Positions 15,852 through 23,836 of a stretch of DNA of 64,000 bases are shown here, piece after piece. This stretch comes from Pseudoalteromonas caenipelagi (GTDB taxonomy: Bacteria; Pseudomonadota; Gammaproteobacteria; Enterobacterales; Alteromonadaceae): positions 434,001 through 498,000 of the forward strand of contig NZ_JABBPG010000002.1 of NCBI RefSeq assembly GCF_013140855.1. The letters run 5' to 3'. Under the pieces are notes generated by a model. That model did no database searches. It was given only the letters and a program-made list of their open reading frames with translations, and was not told the DNA's origin. Made by a program: the position numbers and the translations under genes. Every line of letters begins with the position of its first letter. Within the stretch, counting starts at the first letter, position 1.

Positions 15852-16382
15852 CTACTTAAACTTGTTTAACAAGCTATTGGTTTTGTCTTTTGAGCCTTGG
15901 CTTGAACCATAGAAAAACTGCAGTATTGCGCCAAGTGTGGTACCAAGTAAAAAGCCCAAAACAGTATCTGCATAACGTGTTGCTGGCGGTGCAATATCTA
16001 TAAAGGTAATACAGCCTATATATATGAAAGTCGATACAGTTAAAAACCATGCATATTGATACACAAAGCGCTTTGCAACTTTGTCATCTTGATCAAGTGC
16101 ATTGCTTTGCATTTTTCTCGCACTATCTACATTCTTGAATGCAATCTCAGCTAAATTCTCTTCTTTATTTAATACCGCAAGTCTAAATTGGGTTTTTAAC
16201 TCATCATTTTTGCTGATCCTATCTAATGCTTGCGCGGGGTCAGTTTGGCCAGTTAGGGTTTGCGCCATATCAACGACTTTAGACGCGACAGCAGCACCAT
16301 TGTCGCCACCAATCCAACGACCTATTTTGTCGTCTAAACCTGTGAGCTTCGCTATACCAAGTGCAATTGTTATAGGGTCCAT
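15852..16382 (-). CDS. Holin of the 3TM family
   Basis: The 176-aa product begins MDPITIALGIAKLTGLDDKIGRW, as do the Holin_3TM proteins of Mu-like phages. It has a soluble N-terminal half and two clear membrane segments at FVYQYAWFLTVSTFIYIGCITFI and ADTVLGFLLGTTLGAILQFFYG. A third, weaker hydrophobic helix is at the N terminus. Holins form the membrane lesions that release the endolysin. It lies between the DUF3164 gene and MuF, far from the lysozyme gene at 20970 but in the same leftward operon. Confidence 0.78.
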   Translation of the reverse strand: MDPITIALGIAKLTGLDDKIGRWIGGDNGAAVASKVVDMAQTLTGQTDPAQALDRISKNDELKTQFRLAVLNKEENLAEIAFKNVDSARKMQSNALDQDDKVAKRFVYQYAWFLTVSTFIYIGCITFIDIAPPATRYADTVLGFLLGTTLGAILQFFYGSSQGSKDKTNSLLNKFK

Positions 16383-16390
16383 ACATCACC

Positions 16391-17005
16391 TCACAGCTTT
16401 GCTATATCAAGAGAAACGACGTTGTCGTTGCCGTGTTCATCTTGTTTGTAAAAGCGAATAAAACGACAACTGTCTATTGCTGTTACAGACTCGGCAAGAA
16501 TGTCCATAGCTCGCTGCCACTTGCCCGTATCATCTGAGATTTCAAGCCTGCGTAAGCTTAATATGCGTTGCGGGTTTATAGTTCCTTGCTTGTCTGTGGA
16601 AAACACCTTATTTACGATGGCTCGAATGTTCTGATTACCGCCCTCAGTCCATTCGTCTAAGCATTGGTCTATAAGTTCTTTGGCTAGTTGCAGCTCTGGG
16701 CCAAGTTCTATACGCTCTTGCGACTGTATTTTTACCGCCAGCTTATTATCGAAGGAACGCAGCGTGACATTGCCCTTTTTGCCACCTAGATTTACATCAT
16801 ACTCTTGAGCCAGTAGCTCCATGAAATTATCAGCCTCTTCCATTTGTTGACGTTTGAACTCAGCCAGTTCCGCTTGCTGCTTTTCAGCCAATACCACGGC
16901 TTTTCTAACAAATTCATCCTTAATTAGGTCGGTTTGTTTAATGTTTTCAAGCGCAACTAAGTTACCTTTGCCGTCTTTCATGTAACCGTCTGGTATATCA
17001 GTCAT
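16391..17005 (-). CDS. DUF3164 family phage protein
   Basis: The 204-aa product starts MTDIPDGYMKDGKGNLVALE and carries LGGKKGNVTLRSFDNKLAV, the signature wording of DUF3164, a family widespread in Mu-like phages. The function is unknown. In most relatives it is an early gene between the transposition genes and gemA. Here it overlaps the portal stop by 8 bp and lies among late packaging genes, which is unusual. It is entirely cytoplasmic, with a Glu/Gln/Lys-rich helical middle. Confidence 0.82.
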   Translation of the reverse strand: MTDIPDGYMKDGKGNLVALENIKQTDLIKDEFVRKAVVLAEKQQAELAEFKRQQMEEADNFMELLAQEYDVNLGGKKGNVTLRSFDNKLAVKIQSQERIELGPELQLAKELIDQCLDEWTEGGNQNIRAIVNKVFSTDKQGTINPQRILSLRRLEISDDTGKWQRAMDILAESVTAIDSCRFIRFYKQDEHGNDNVVSLDIAKL

Positions 17006-18485
17006 TGTTTATCTCCGCAGTGTTGGCTTCATCCATCCCTTGCAAAAACTCAAGCTCAAAAGCTTTGCTTGCCACATCGGCCAGCGCGCTTGAGCTGATA
17101 TTTGGGAATTCAGAAATGATTTTTTGTTTTAGTTCATCGAGCGACTCTGAGCCTTTTGCAAACTCAAAAATTTTGGTAATTTCTGTGTGTGTTGCTTGGT
17201 CAAATTCGTCGAAGTGGGTTACATCTGTGTGGTTGTGGTCCTTAGCTACAAAGTCCTGTTTTGCAGCGGTGGCAATTCCAGCGCCGTCGTCTTTTATTTC
17301 CAGTAATTTTTGGCCGTCTTGAGGCTTTGGAACACCCAGTGTTTTATAGGCATAGTCTTCGGTGACAGATATGAGCTTTCCAGCTTCACGAATGTAGCTT
17401 ACCGTATCTAAATTGATGTCTTTTTTGTCACGCCAGATGTATTTGGGCGGCTCGCCACCCTCAAAATTAACGTTGTGAATGGTTTCTAATATTTGGTTTC
17501 GGTAACTTGAAACAAGCGCCCTATCTGCACGTTGGTTTTCACCCGCACGTTTAGCGTGGGTTTCGCTTGCAGCGCGTGCACCACCTGACTTTTGCTCAGT
17601 CGCCAATGTTTGAGAGGTGATAGCCTTACTCATTTCGGCGTTACAAAGGTCTATTAGCTGCTTTTGTACTGGCTCGCCGCTCAGTTTGCTTTCAATGATC
17701 TCAATGGATGCATCGTTCTCAATCACCGCAATACCATCAGTGATCAGCTTGGCTAAGCCTTCAATCAGCTCACTTATCTCTTTATCGGTAGCGCCTTTTT
17801 GGTATTTACCGACAGGAAACGGAACACCAAAACGCTCGCACAATTGCACGAAGAATTTAAAGCCGCCATGCTTAAACATCCAAGGCCAAAAGCAGCTACT
17901 CAATAGCGCAATACCGTAAGGGTTATCGGCCTCTGGCATATGCCTAACGCACGTCCAGCGCTGATCTGATAATGGTTCGCCTTGTGGGTTTTCTTTAGTG
18001 CGTAATAACAGTTCGTGATCAGGGGTGAACACAAACCGCTTTGATGGCCACATTTCAATTTTGCTGGGTAGCCAACTGTTGTCTGACTTTTCAAATGCGC
18101 CTAGGTGCGTAACCGAGAACCCGCGTAAAATTGCGCTGTAATTGTGCCAATCAATATCCATCCATTCGGTGTTGATGGCGGGTTTGCGAGCCATGAGTGA
18201 CTTGGCGAGTTCATAGCTTTTTTTGCTCGCAGCGTCATCGCCACCTGGTACCAGCTCGGCATTGAATGCAAACATACCCGAACGCAGTGAACGTAGCTCA
18301 CCAATCACATGGGCATCACGAGAAATCTCATCGTAAACAAGCGCTGATTTGCCCGCCTTACGCAAAATCTGGTCGGGGTTTGGTAGCTCGCGCATCATCG
18401 CCCATGTATTTGGGTCGCTTTGGTTCATGTTGAACATCTTTTGTAATGCGCGATAACCCTTATAACTTAAATGCGGCTTAGACAT
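16998..18485 (-). CDS. Portal protein, DUF935 (Mu gp29-like)
   Basis: The 495-aa product matches the Mu gp29/DUF935 portal family in length and in motifs such as ALVYDEISRDAHVIGELRSLR, GFSVTHLGAFEKSD, YGIALLSSCFWPWMFKHGG and the Gly/Ala-rich SGGARAASETHAKRAGE. The portal is the dodecameric ring through which DNA enters the head and to which the tail attaches. It overlaps the large terminase gene by 8 bp upstream and the DUF3164 gene downstream. The acidic C terminus (NTAEINND) is ordinary. Confidence 0.92.
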   Translation of the reverse strand: MSKPHLSYKGYRALQKMFNMNQSDPNTWAMMRELPNPDQILRKAGKSALVYDEISRDAHVIGELRSLRSGMFAFNAELVPGGDDAASKKSYELAKSLMARKPAINTEWMDIDWHNYSAILRGFSVTHLGAFEKSDNSWLPSKIEMWPSKRFVFTPDHELLLRTKENPQGEPLSDQRWTCVRHMPEADNPYGIALLSSCFWPWMFKHGGFKFFVQLCERFGVPFPVGKYQKGATDKEISELIEGLAKLITDGIAVIENDASIEIIESKLSGEPVQKQLIDLCNAEMSKAITSQTLATEQKSGGARAASETHAKRAGENQRADRALVSSYRNQILETIHNVNFEGGEPPKYIWRDKKDINLDTVSYIREAGKLISVTEDYAYKTLGVPKPQDGQKLLEIKDDGAGIATAAKQDFVAKDHNHTDVTHFDEFDQATHTEITKIFEFAKGSESLDELKQKIISEFPNISSSALADVASKAFELEFLQGMDEANTAEINND

Positions 18486-20217
18486 GGTAGCCCCCTATTG
18501 ATTTTGTAACTTTTCTACTGCGTACTTTGGGCATACCGCCAGCGCCCGTGCTGGCAATCATCCATAAGATAGATAGAGCACTACTTAGGTCATAGTGATG
18601 GGTGCTTTGTTTACTGGGCCAGTTCTCTAGCTCATCTATAAGCAATGTGCATTTTGAGTGAAAAGCGATTTGGGCAGGTTCATTAGTCACGTATGGTTCA
18701 AGTGCTTCTATGCGTTCCTCTTGGCTAACCGTTGCAGTGACCCCTCTTAATGGCAAGGCGATTTGCTGGTCTAGCCCGCGCTTTATGTAGTCATGACGCA
18801 TGTATTCAAATGCGGTATTGTTTTCAAAGCCCCATACGATGCAATTAAACTCACGTTGAAATCTGATTAGGTCGTTCAATAACTTACTTGTACCGCGTAC
18901 TTTTCGACTTTCTGCTTCTACATGAAGCTTGCCAAGTTCTGGGGCATAAAACCCAACCAGCAGTGCACTAGGGTCAGCTTTTTGGGTTTTACCCATTGAC
19001 GGGTCACAAGCGCCGTATGGCTTCCATAGGTTTAGTCGGTTAACCCACGTCTCAAACTGATAAAAAATTTGTTCTTCATCCGATTTTGCAATGCCTTGCA
19101 TTTCTCGGTTAAATTCGCGCTTGTTTGATGCCCACATTTCCATTGTTTTATATAAAGAGCGAACGCTGGGCCAACTTGTTTTCGCTCCCTTACTCATTGC
19201 GCGCTTGTTCTTAAGCCAGAATTTAAAGCTAGGTTTATCTTTGGTGCTAACTGCCTCACCATTTTTTGCTGCGCGTTTCTCAAACTCTTTATCCTCATAG
19301 AGCATGAGTTCTCGGCACTCCTTCCAAAGCTCCATGTTATCTGGATATTGCGTGATAGCTTTAAATCTATGAACGATGTGACCAGGCGCGTTTTCAGCAC
19401 GAGAAATAGGGTCATCATTGTTAAGTACCGTGTTAATGCCGAGAAACTTTACGGAGCCATCAGGTGGACCAAGGTATTGAACCGCAGCCTCTAAAAACCC
19501 CCAACGATTGTCTCTCTCGGTAGGTGACTTAGCTTCTTTGTCAGTGATAATGTCGTCAGATAGCAAAAGCTTAGGACGGCTAGCCCCGTGGAATGTCCCC
19601 CTTACACCCTGTTCAGCACCTCGGCTTTCAAACCGAACGCCTTGAGCTGTAACAAACTCGCCAATTTTCCATGTATTTGATGTAGTGCACACTTCAGGGA
19701 AATCTAATGCTAGGTTGTTATTGTTGAGTAATTCAGTTTTCACAACCTCTAACGTTTTTGCTGGCATTTTTGCTTCAGCACCAAACAAAATGACGTTATC
19801 AATGAATTCTTTAGGACGGATTAGGTTAAGCTCTTCACATAGCTCTACATCTTGTCTTAGGGCTTGAATACACACATATACTGGCGCAATTTTCGCCGCC
19901 AATGTACTTTTACCTTCGCCACGTGGCGCAACAAACCAGTTTTTCCAACCATTATCGAGTTCAAGCGCTTTAGGGAACCACTTCATAAAATAAGCTTGAA
20001 ACTCGCTGGCCTCTTGCCCTTCATCAAGCCACATATGGTGCGGAAAATACGTATAAACAAAAAACTCAAAATCACCGCCTAGTACACGTTTTCGGCGCTC
20101 TAAAATAGCCTCTGGGCTTGGGTCTATATTGCGCTCTTTGGCTTCGATATCACGGCGTAGCGTGCCGGCTATGTTTTCGAGTTCTTGTAAAAACTCTTTG
20201 GAGTTCATATCTGCCAT
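18478..20217 (-). CDS. Terminase large subunit (Mu gp28-like)
   Basis: The 579-aa product is a packaging motor and nuclease of the Mu gp28 type. The ATPase part shows a Walker-A-like APRGEGKSTLAAK (about residues 93-105) and a Walker-B-like KLLLSDDI. The nuclease part includes YGACDPSMGKTQKADPSALLVG and FENNTAFEYMRHD. It drives head filling. It directly follows the small-subunit gene with a TAATG overlap and is followed by the portal gene, the normal packaging order. Confidence 0.93.
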   Translation of the reverse strand: MADMNSKEFLQELENIAGTLRRDIEAKERNIDPSPEAILERRKRVLGGDFEFFVYTYFPHHMWLDEGQEASEFQAYFMKWFPKALELDNGWKNWFVAPRGEGKSTLAAKIAPVYVCIQALRQDVELCEELNLIRPKEFIDNVILFGAEAKMPAKTLEVVKTELLNNNNLALDFPEVCTTSNTWKIGEFVTAQGVRFESRGAEQGVRGTFHGASRPKLLLSDDIITDKEAKSPTERDNRWGFLEAAVQYLGPPDGSVKFLGINTVLNNDDPISRAENAPGHIVHRFKAITQYPDNMELWKECRELMLYEDKEFEKRAAKNGEAVSTKDKPSFKFWLKNKRAMSKGAKTSWPSVRSLYKTMEMWASNKREFNREMQGIAKSDEEQIFYQFETWVNRLNLWKPYGACDPSMGKTQKADPSALLVGFYAPELGKLHVEAESRKVRGTSKLLNDLIRFQREFNCIVWGFENNTAFEYMRHDYIKRGLDQQIALPLRGVTATVSQEERIEALEPYVTNEPAQIAFHSKCTLLIDELENWPSKQSTHHYDLSSALSILWMIASTGAGGMPKVRSRKVTKSIGGYHV

Positions 20218-20720
20218 TAGTCGTCTAGCTCTTTGTCTAAACGTGGGCCGAATGCGTGTAGGATTTGCACTAGCGCTTCTGCAAATTCAGGGTGATGAGA
20301 CGATACAAACTGAGCAAGCTTTTTAATTACCTCGGCCGCAATAGCGCGTTTTTCTAAGCGTTTGTTACCACCGCTATTTTTCATCACCTTATACATCATG
20401 TCATTTAATGAGTTGAGTGCTTTTAGGCGCTGTTCTAACGTCAGTTCGCCGCTTTGTTGCTTGAGTAGATTGAACGTTTCATTAATTTGGATGGTAAATT
20501 CTTCGATGAAATCTTGCGTAAATTCCCCTGCTGGCCCTACAGATTTGCGCGCTGCAGCACGGGCTAAATCCCAATCGTCACCGTCGGCTTTGGCCTCAGC
20601 TTTCCAACGTCTTGCAGTGCCATCAGCCACACTATGTTTTATCGCTGCAACAGATAACGCCAATAGCTCGTTTACATAGCTATGACGCACGGCGTTTTTA
20701 ATATCTAAACTGTGGGCCAT
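20217..20720 (-). CDS. Terminase small subunit, DUF3486 (Mu gp27-like)
   Basis: The 167-aa product is all-helical and matches DUF3486/Mu gp27 in size, in its position directly before the large terminase, and in the pattern DGTARRWKAEAKADGDDWDLARAAA. The small subunit recognises phage DNA and loads the motor. It is part of a chain of overlapping leftward genes from 21618 down. Confidence 0.87.
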   Translation of the reverse strand: MAHSLDIKNAVRHSYVNELLALSVAAIKHSVADGTARRWKAEAKADGDDWDLARAAARKSVGPAGEFTQDFIEEFTIQINETFNLLKQQSGELTLEQRLKALNSLNDMMYKVMKNSGGNKRLEKRAIAAEVIKKLAQFVSSHHPEFAEALVQILHAFGPRLDKELDD

Positions 20721-20721
20721 G

Positions 20722-20973
20722 TTATCCCCCAGTTTTTATTTTTAGAATTTCGACAGCAATTGCGACAGCTAGACTTGTTGCGCCGCCGATACCAGCCATT
20801 TTAATTCGATTTTTAGTGACTTGTGTTTCTACCTTTTCAACACGTTGCTCTATACCATCGACCCGTTTAGTGAGGTCGTTTTTAATTGTTGTCACTTCTT
20901 TTAAAATCGCGGTTTGTGTTGCTTGAATTTGGCCTATAGATTGGAACAACAGATTCTCTTGCTCAGGACTCAT
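20722..20973 (-). CDS. Small coiled-coil protein with C-terminal membrane anchor
   Basis: The 83-aa product (ATG 20973, overlapping the lysozyme stop as ATGA, with GGAGT before it) has a long coiled coil (IKNDLTKRVDGIEQRVEKVETQV) followed by one hydrophobic helix (MAGIGGATSLAVAIAVEIL). Next to a lysozyme gene this is the layout of XhlA-type haemolysin-like or spanin-like lysis accessories. The name is not certain. Confidence 0.6.
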   Translation of the reverse strand: MSPEQENLLFQSIGQIQATQTAILKEVTTIKNDLTKRVDGIEQRVEKVETQVTKNRIKMAGIGGATSLAVAIAVEILKIKTGG

Positions 20974-21383
20974 AGCTGCCACTCCCCTGTCGCCATTTGC
21001 TCGGCCAGTTCGTCGGCGCGACTGCCTACCTGCACGGCCCAGCGCGAGTTGAGCATTTCAAGTGCAGCAGTGTCCCATTTGCCAGCCTCAACGGCCGCAA
21101 TTGTGTTTTTGAATTTCAGTAGGCCAGTAATGCCAAGATTGAAAGCCATATTGACCAATACTGCTTTGCGGGCTGGGTTACACTTTGATGTGTTGATGTT
21201 GCTTTCTACTTGCTCTGTAAAATACCTTAAGTCGTTGCGTAGTAAATACAGTGCTTCGCCAAAGGAGATCCCTCTGTCTTCTAGGTTACGCCCGAAGCCA
21301 ATAGTTTGCTTGCCACTTGTGCAAACGTATACGGTGAGTAAGTACCCCTCGTGTTTATATATTTGTTGTTCTAGTTTTTCCAT
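20970..21383 (-). CDS. GH24 lysozyme (endolysin)
   Basis: The 137-aa product cleaves peptidoglycan. It shows the T4-lysozyme catalytic layout E-x8-D/C-x5-T: Glu12, Cys21 in place of Asp, and Thr27, in HEGYLLTVYVCTSGKQTIGFG. The Asp-to-Cys form is tolerated in the GH24 family. Further family motifs are NPARKAVLVNMAFNLGITGL and the closing RADELAEQMATGEW. No signal or anchor is seen, so it depends on a holin, probably the one at 15852. It overlaps its upstream neighbour by 29 bp. Confidence 0.9.
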   Translation of the reverse strand: MEKLEQQIYKHEGYLLTVYVCTSGKQTIGFGRNLEDRGISFGEALYLLRNDLRYFTEQVESNINTSKCNPARKAVLVNMAFNLGITGLLKFKNTIAAVEAGKWDTAALEMLNSRWAVQVGSRADELAEQMATGEWQL

Positions 21384-21618
21384 GGTTCACCTGCGCAGCT
21401 TGTTTTAGTTTGGTTTTGATACGAACAAAACAATCAGGCACAGGTTTAGGTGGCTTTGCAGCACGTTGTTTGGCTACCAGCGCTTTTACGGCGTTGCGCA
21501 AAAGCTGTAAATACCGTGGCTCGCATAACGCAGCAATCGCTTGTTTTTCTTCTCGCGTTTTTGCAGCAACAATACGCTGAGCCAATTCCCATACAGGCAA
21601 TGATTTTGCTTTGCTCAT
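21355..21618 (-). CDS. Small basic phage protein, unknown
   Basis: The 87-aa basic helical product (WELAQRIVAAKTREEKQAI) does not match a family I recognise. It opens the leftward late operon and overlaps the lysozyme start by 29 bp, suggesting coupled translation. A dyad shared with two other late promoters lies 36-53 bp upstream of its start. Confidence 0.6.
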   Translation of the reverse strand: MSKAKSLPVWELAQRIVAAKTREEKQAIAALCEPRYLQLLRNAVKALVAKQRAAKPPKPVPDCFVRIKTKLKQAAQVNHGKTRTTNI

Positions 21619-21653
21619 GAGGCAATAATGGCTAAGTTTTTAAGGCTGAGGGA

Positions 21654-21671
21654 TATGTAAACTAATTTGCA
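21654..21671. promoter_or_regulatory. Late-activator dyad, copy 1
   Basis: TATGTAAAC-TAA-TTTGCA forms an imperfect dyad (TGTAAA-N4-TTTGCA). The same pattern stands at 36888-36905 and 46687-46704 before rightward late units. Here it precedes the leftward lysis/packaging operon. A Mor/C-type activator, as encoded at 22455, is the likely ligand. Confidence 0.5.
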
Positions 21672-21734
21672 AAGGTGGGATTGAGGCGATTAAATTAGGC
21701 TAAATTAAAAACGGCTAGTATGCAATACCAGCCG

Positions 21735-21762
21735 TTTAAAATGGGTTTAAACATGGTTTAAA
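21735..21762. repeat. Phased TTTAAA array 2
   Basis: Three TTTAAA boxes start at 21735, 21746 and 21757, exactly 11 bp apart; the last two are full GTTTAAAC palindromes. The final box overlaps the stop codon of the small zinc-ribbon gene. Confidence 0.75.
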
Positions 21763-21898
21763 CTTCAAATTCTTCATCACAATGTTGGCAAGTTACATAT
21801 CCAGCCTTGTACTCATCTTCATACACTGACGAATCTTCGTCACAATGAGGGCAACGTGCTTCTACATCGAATTTGGTCACTTCTGCTTTGTCTGTCAT
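21758..21898 (-). CDS. Small zinc-ribbon protein (46 aa)
   Basis: Reading leftward from ATG 21898, 46 codons give an acidic peptide with CPHC at residues 16-19 and CQHC at 37-40, a four-Cys zinc ribbon. The ATG overlaps the stop of the preceding gene as ATGA, a strong sign of coupled translation. It is too short for most gene finders. The function is unknown; small zinc-ribbon proteins are common in the middle regions of Mu-like phages. Confidence 0.72.
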   Translation of the reverse strand: MTDKAEVTKFDVEARCPHCDEDSSVYEDEYKAGYVTCQHCDEEFEV

Positions 21899-22122
21899 AA
21901 ATTTTCCAACCCTAACTCTAAGCGAGGTAAGTTTGCATAAAGCTCGTCAGCTTCTGTAACAATGCCTCTCAACTCATAATGGTTCACCTTTTTACCTGAT
22001 TCATCTTCATATTTTTCAGCCACAAGCCGAGCTATATCATGCTCGTCAATTTCTACTACACCATGCAGTTCGTTGGTAGCAATTCGTGCATCTTTCCAAA
22101 GCAGCACTACAAATGTATTCAT
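21895..22122 (-). CDS. Small phage protein, unknown
   Basis: The 75-aa acidic product (MNTFVVLLWKDARIATNELHGVVEIDEHDIA) has no membrane segment and no recognised domain. Short overlaps with the genes on both sides (4 bp each) place it in the middle operon running from the Mor-like activator to the zinc ribbon. Confidence 0.62.
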   Translation of the reverse strand: MNTFVVLLWKDARIATNELHGVVEIDEHDIARLVAEKYEDESGKKVNHYELRGIVTEADELYANLPRLELGLENL

Positions 22123-22340
22123 ACTATTTCTCTCTTAGCCTCTTCTAGCTCTTGTTCAAGGTCAAACAAGGGTAAGCCGAGGCTTTTTCGTTGATTAATG
22201 TGGTTGTTTAAAATCTTCAAACCCGTTTTAAACATCCATGGTTTGGGTGTGTTACCACCGCTTAGTTGCAAAGCGGTAAGTAACACAAAGTTATCACCCC
22301 GCATCGCGCGGCATATCTGGTGGTATAGACAGCCCTCCAT
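22119..22340 (-). CDS. Small phage protein, unknown
   Basis: A 73-aa product if started at ATG 22340, which has CAGGA a few bases upstream; GTG 22367 and ATG 22304 are alternatives. The sequence (FVLLTALQLSGGNTPKPWMF) is globular-looking with a Glu-rich helical C terminus. It overlaps the small signal-peptide gene (22294-22458) in another frame on the same strand. The function is not recognisable. Confidence 0.5.
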   Translation of the reverse strand: MEGCLYHQICRAMRGDNFVLLTALQLSGGNTPKPWMFKTGLKILNNHINQRKSLGLPLFDLEQELEEAKREIV

Positions 22341-22458
22341 TACGTCCTGGGCAGTCGTTAATAGCACTTACTTTGTCGTCATTTTGGGCTATTGCACCCA
22401 TTACATAGCCCAGTGCTACCAAACCGACATAAATCAATTGCTTTGCCGCTAATTTCAT
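22294..22458 (-). CDS. Small exported or membrane-anchored peptide (54 aa)
   Basis: From ATG 22458 the frame gives MKLAAKQLIYVGLVALGYVM followed by GAIAQNDDK, a good signal peptide or single anchor, and a 30-residue polar tail with one Cys and Pro-rich end. The start overlaps the stop of the Mor-like gene as ATGA. A lysis accessory is possible by size and export signal, but the position before the zinc-ribbon genes does not prove it. Confidence 0.5.
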   Translation of the reverse strand: MKLAAKQLIYVGLVALGYVMGAIAQNDDKVSAINDCPGRNGGLSIPPDMPRDAG

Positions 22459-22853
22459 AACTTAAACTCCAATTGGTGCTCTTTGTATTCGCCCTGCTCT
22501 TTTAGGATTTTGGTGATCCACTGGCGGGTGAGTTTAAATCGCTTTACTAACTGTTGGATTGTTGTGCCGTTGGCTACTTCAGTCACTATGATTTGGTCAC
22601 GTATTTGCACCAGTACCTTATGCAACATAGGTATTTGATATTGTTGCTCGGCGTAGCGCTCAAGTGCGTTGCACATATCTAACCCAAACACTTTTACAAA
22701 CTCGCACTCGGGTGTAGGGTGCTTCGGAATGTAGAACATTTGGCCCTGTTGCTCGGTTAAAACAGCAATGGTCTTTTCTAATCCCAACACCTTCACAAAC
22801 TCCCGAATACCCGCTGGTAGTGCGCGTAAATCTATTATTGGCTCAGTCGTCAT
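22455..22853 (-). CDS. Mor/C-family transcriptional activator
   Basis: The 132-aa product follows the Mor plan: an N-terminal dimerisation part with LEKTIAVLTEQQGQMFYIPK and a C-terminal helix-turn-helix NGTTIQQLVKRFKLTRQWITKILKE. In Mu, Mor switches on the middle promoter and its paralogue C the late promoters by binding short dyads. Only one such protein is seen here, so it may do both. The three TATGTAAAC-N3-TTTSCA dyads in the prophage are candidate sites. Confidence 0.78.
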   Translation of the reverse strand: MTTEPIIDLRALPAGIREFVKVLGLEKTIAVLTEQQGQMFYIPKHPTPECEFVKVFGLDMCNALERYAEQQYQIPMLHKVLVQIRDQIIVTEVANGTTIQQLVKRFKLTRQWITKILKEQGEYKEHQLEFKL

Positions 22854-23037
22854 CGAATAGGCCCTCTAAACTATGAGCACGTTCGATTGCGCGCTCATCC
22901 TGTTTGCTTTCTAAACCTTTGCGACGTTGGTAGTTGTATAACCCTTTTTTAGTTGGGGGCCTGTAGCCGTCGTTTTCGGTGTATCGCTCTCGATGCGGAT
23001 TAATCGCAAACTTATTAAACTCGCTGATTATGCTCAT
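22843..23037 (-). CDS. Small basic phage protein, unknown
   Basis: The 64-aa product is highly charged (HRERYTENDGYRPPTKKGLYNYQRRKG) and probably binds nucleic acid or is disordered. It overlaps gemA upstream and the Mor-like gene downstream, so it belongs to the early/middle operon. No family is recognised. Confidence 0.55.
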   Translation of the reverse strand: MSIISEFNKFAINPHRERYTENDGYRPPTKKGLYNYQRRKGLESKQDERAIERAHSLEGLFDDD

Positions 23038-23425
23038 TCACCTGTCCTCTCTCTAACCAGTTCTTGAGTATTTCAATCAGTCTTTGCCAATGTTTTTGGG
23101 CTTTATAAAGTGATTGGCCATTGGTGTATTTTGCGCAAAACGTTTCGCAGGCTTGCTTGCTATCAACATTGACCAGCCCCTTTTTAGCGAGTAAACCCCA
23201 CAGGCGGTAAATGTGGCGAAGTGCTTCAGGTAGTTTGGCTTTTGCTTTTTGCTTGTTAGTGTTCATACGGCGATAGCGAGTGAGTAGCTGTTCCTGCTGC
23301 TGAGTTGTTAGTTTGGTACAGGTAGAAACTCTGTATTGACTTACCTGTAATACGTTTTGACGGTGTGCGTCGTCACTAATGTTTGCGTAGCTTTGAGCTG
23401 CTTTAATTTGTTGAATTAAGTTCAT
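23015..23425 (-). CDS. gemA: GemA-like regulatory protein (Mu gp16, DUF1018)
   Basis: The 136-aa product fits the gp16/GemA family by size and by LPEALRHIYRLWGLLAKKGLV and the C-terminal KAQKHWQRLIEILKNWLERG. In Mu, GemA alters host gene expression and DNA supercoiling. It overlaps its downstream neighbour by 23 bp and abuts the gene upstream, in the usual position between the transposition genes and mor. Confidence 0.8.
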   Translation of the reverse strand: MNLIQQIKAAQSYANISDDAHRQNVLQVSQYRVSTCTKLTTQQQEQLLTRYRRMNTNKQKAKAKLPEALRHIYRLWGLLAKKGLVNVDSKQACETFCAKYTNGQSLYKAQKHWQRLIEILKNWLERGQVNEHNQRV

Positions 23426-23775
23426 TACGCCACCTCTTCTATAACAAAATCAGGTAGTAAGCTGAACTTTTTAATTTTTGCGTCCCACTCTTTCCAGTCA
23501 GACTCGTAGAGTGCGGCTATATCGCTGTAGCGTTTGGTAAATTCACTGGTAAAACTTACCGATGAATTAACCTTTTCAAACCGCTTGCACTCGTATAGCT
23601 TAGCGCCTAGCAGTATTGCGAATGCAGCTTTAGTGTTACCGTTAACGCTGTCGAGGATTGTGCCGTTGGGGTCGTACTTACCCAGTGTGCTCAACATTCT
23701 GGCGTTGTTAATGTTGTTGCTAATTACGAACTTGGCGCTAAAAAAGCCTTCGTTAATTTCTATTGAATATGGCAT
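23425..23775 (-). CDS. Phage protein of unknown function
   Basis: The 116-aa product (MPYSIEINEGFFSAKFVIS) has an even mix of beta-prone and helical segments, no membrane part and no recognised motif. It abuts gemA and is preceded by a 60-bp gap, so it opens the gemA-mor operon or continues it from the genes upstream. Confidence 0.55.
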   Translation of the reverse strand: MPYSIEINEGFFSAKFVISNNINNARMLSTLGKYDPNGTILDSVNGNTKAAFAILLGAKLYECKRFEKVNSSVSFTSEFTKRYSDIAALYESDWKEWDAKIKKFSLLPDFVIEEVA

Positions 23776-23836
23776 TTTGTGTATTCCTGTTGATCAGCCT
23801 TGTTGCAGCAAGGCTTTTTAATTAAAAGGTAAACGA

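Noticed and set aside
22198..22452. 84-codon rightward frame over the small middle genes
   Set aside because: Opposite to a chain of overlapping leftward genes and without a ribosome site.
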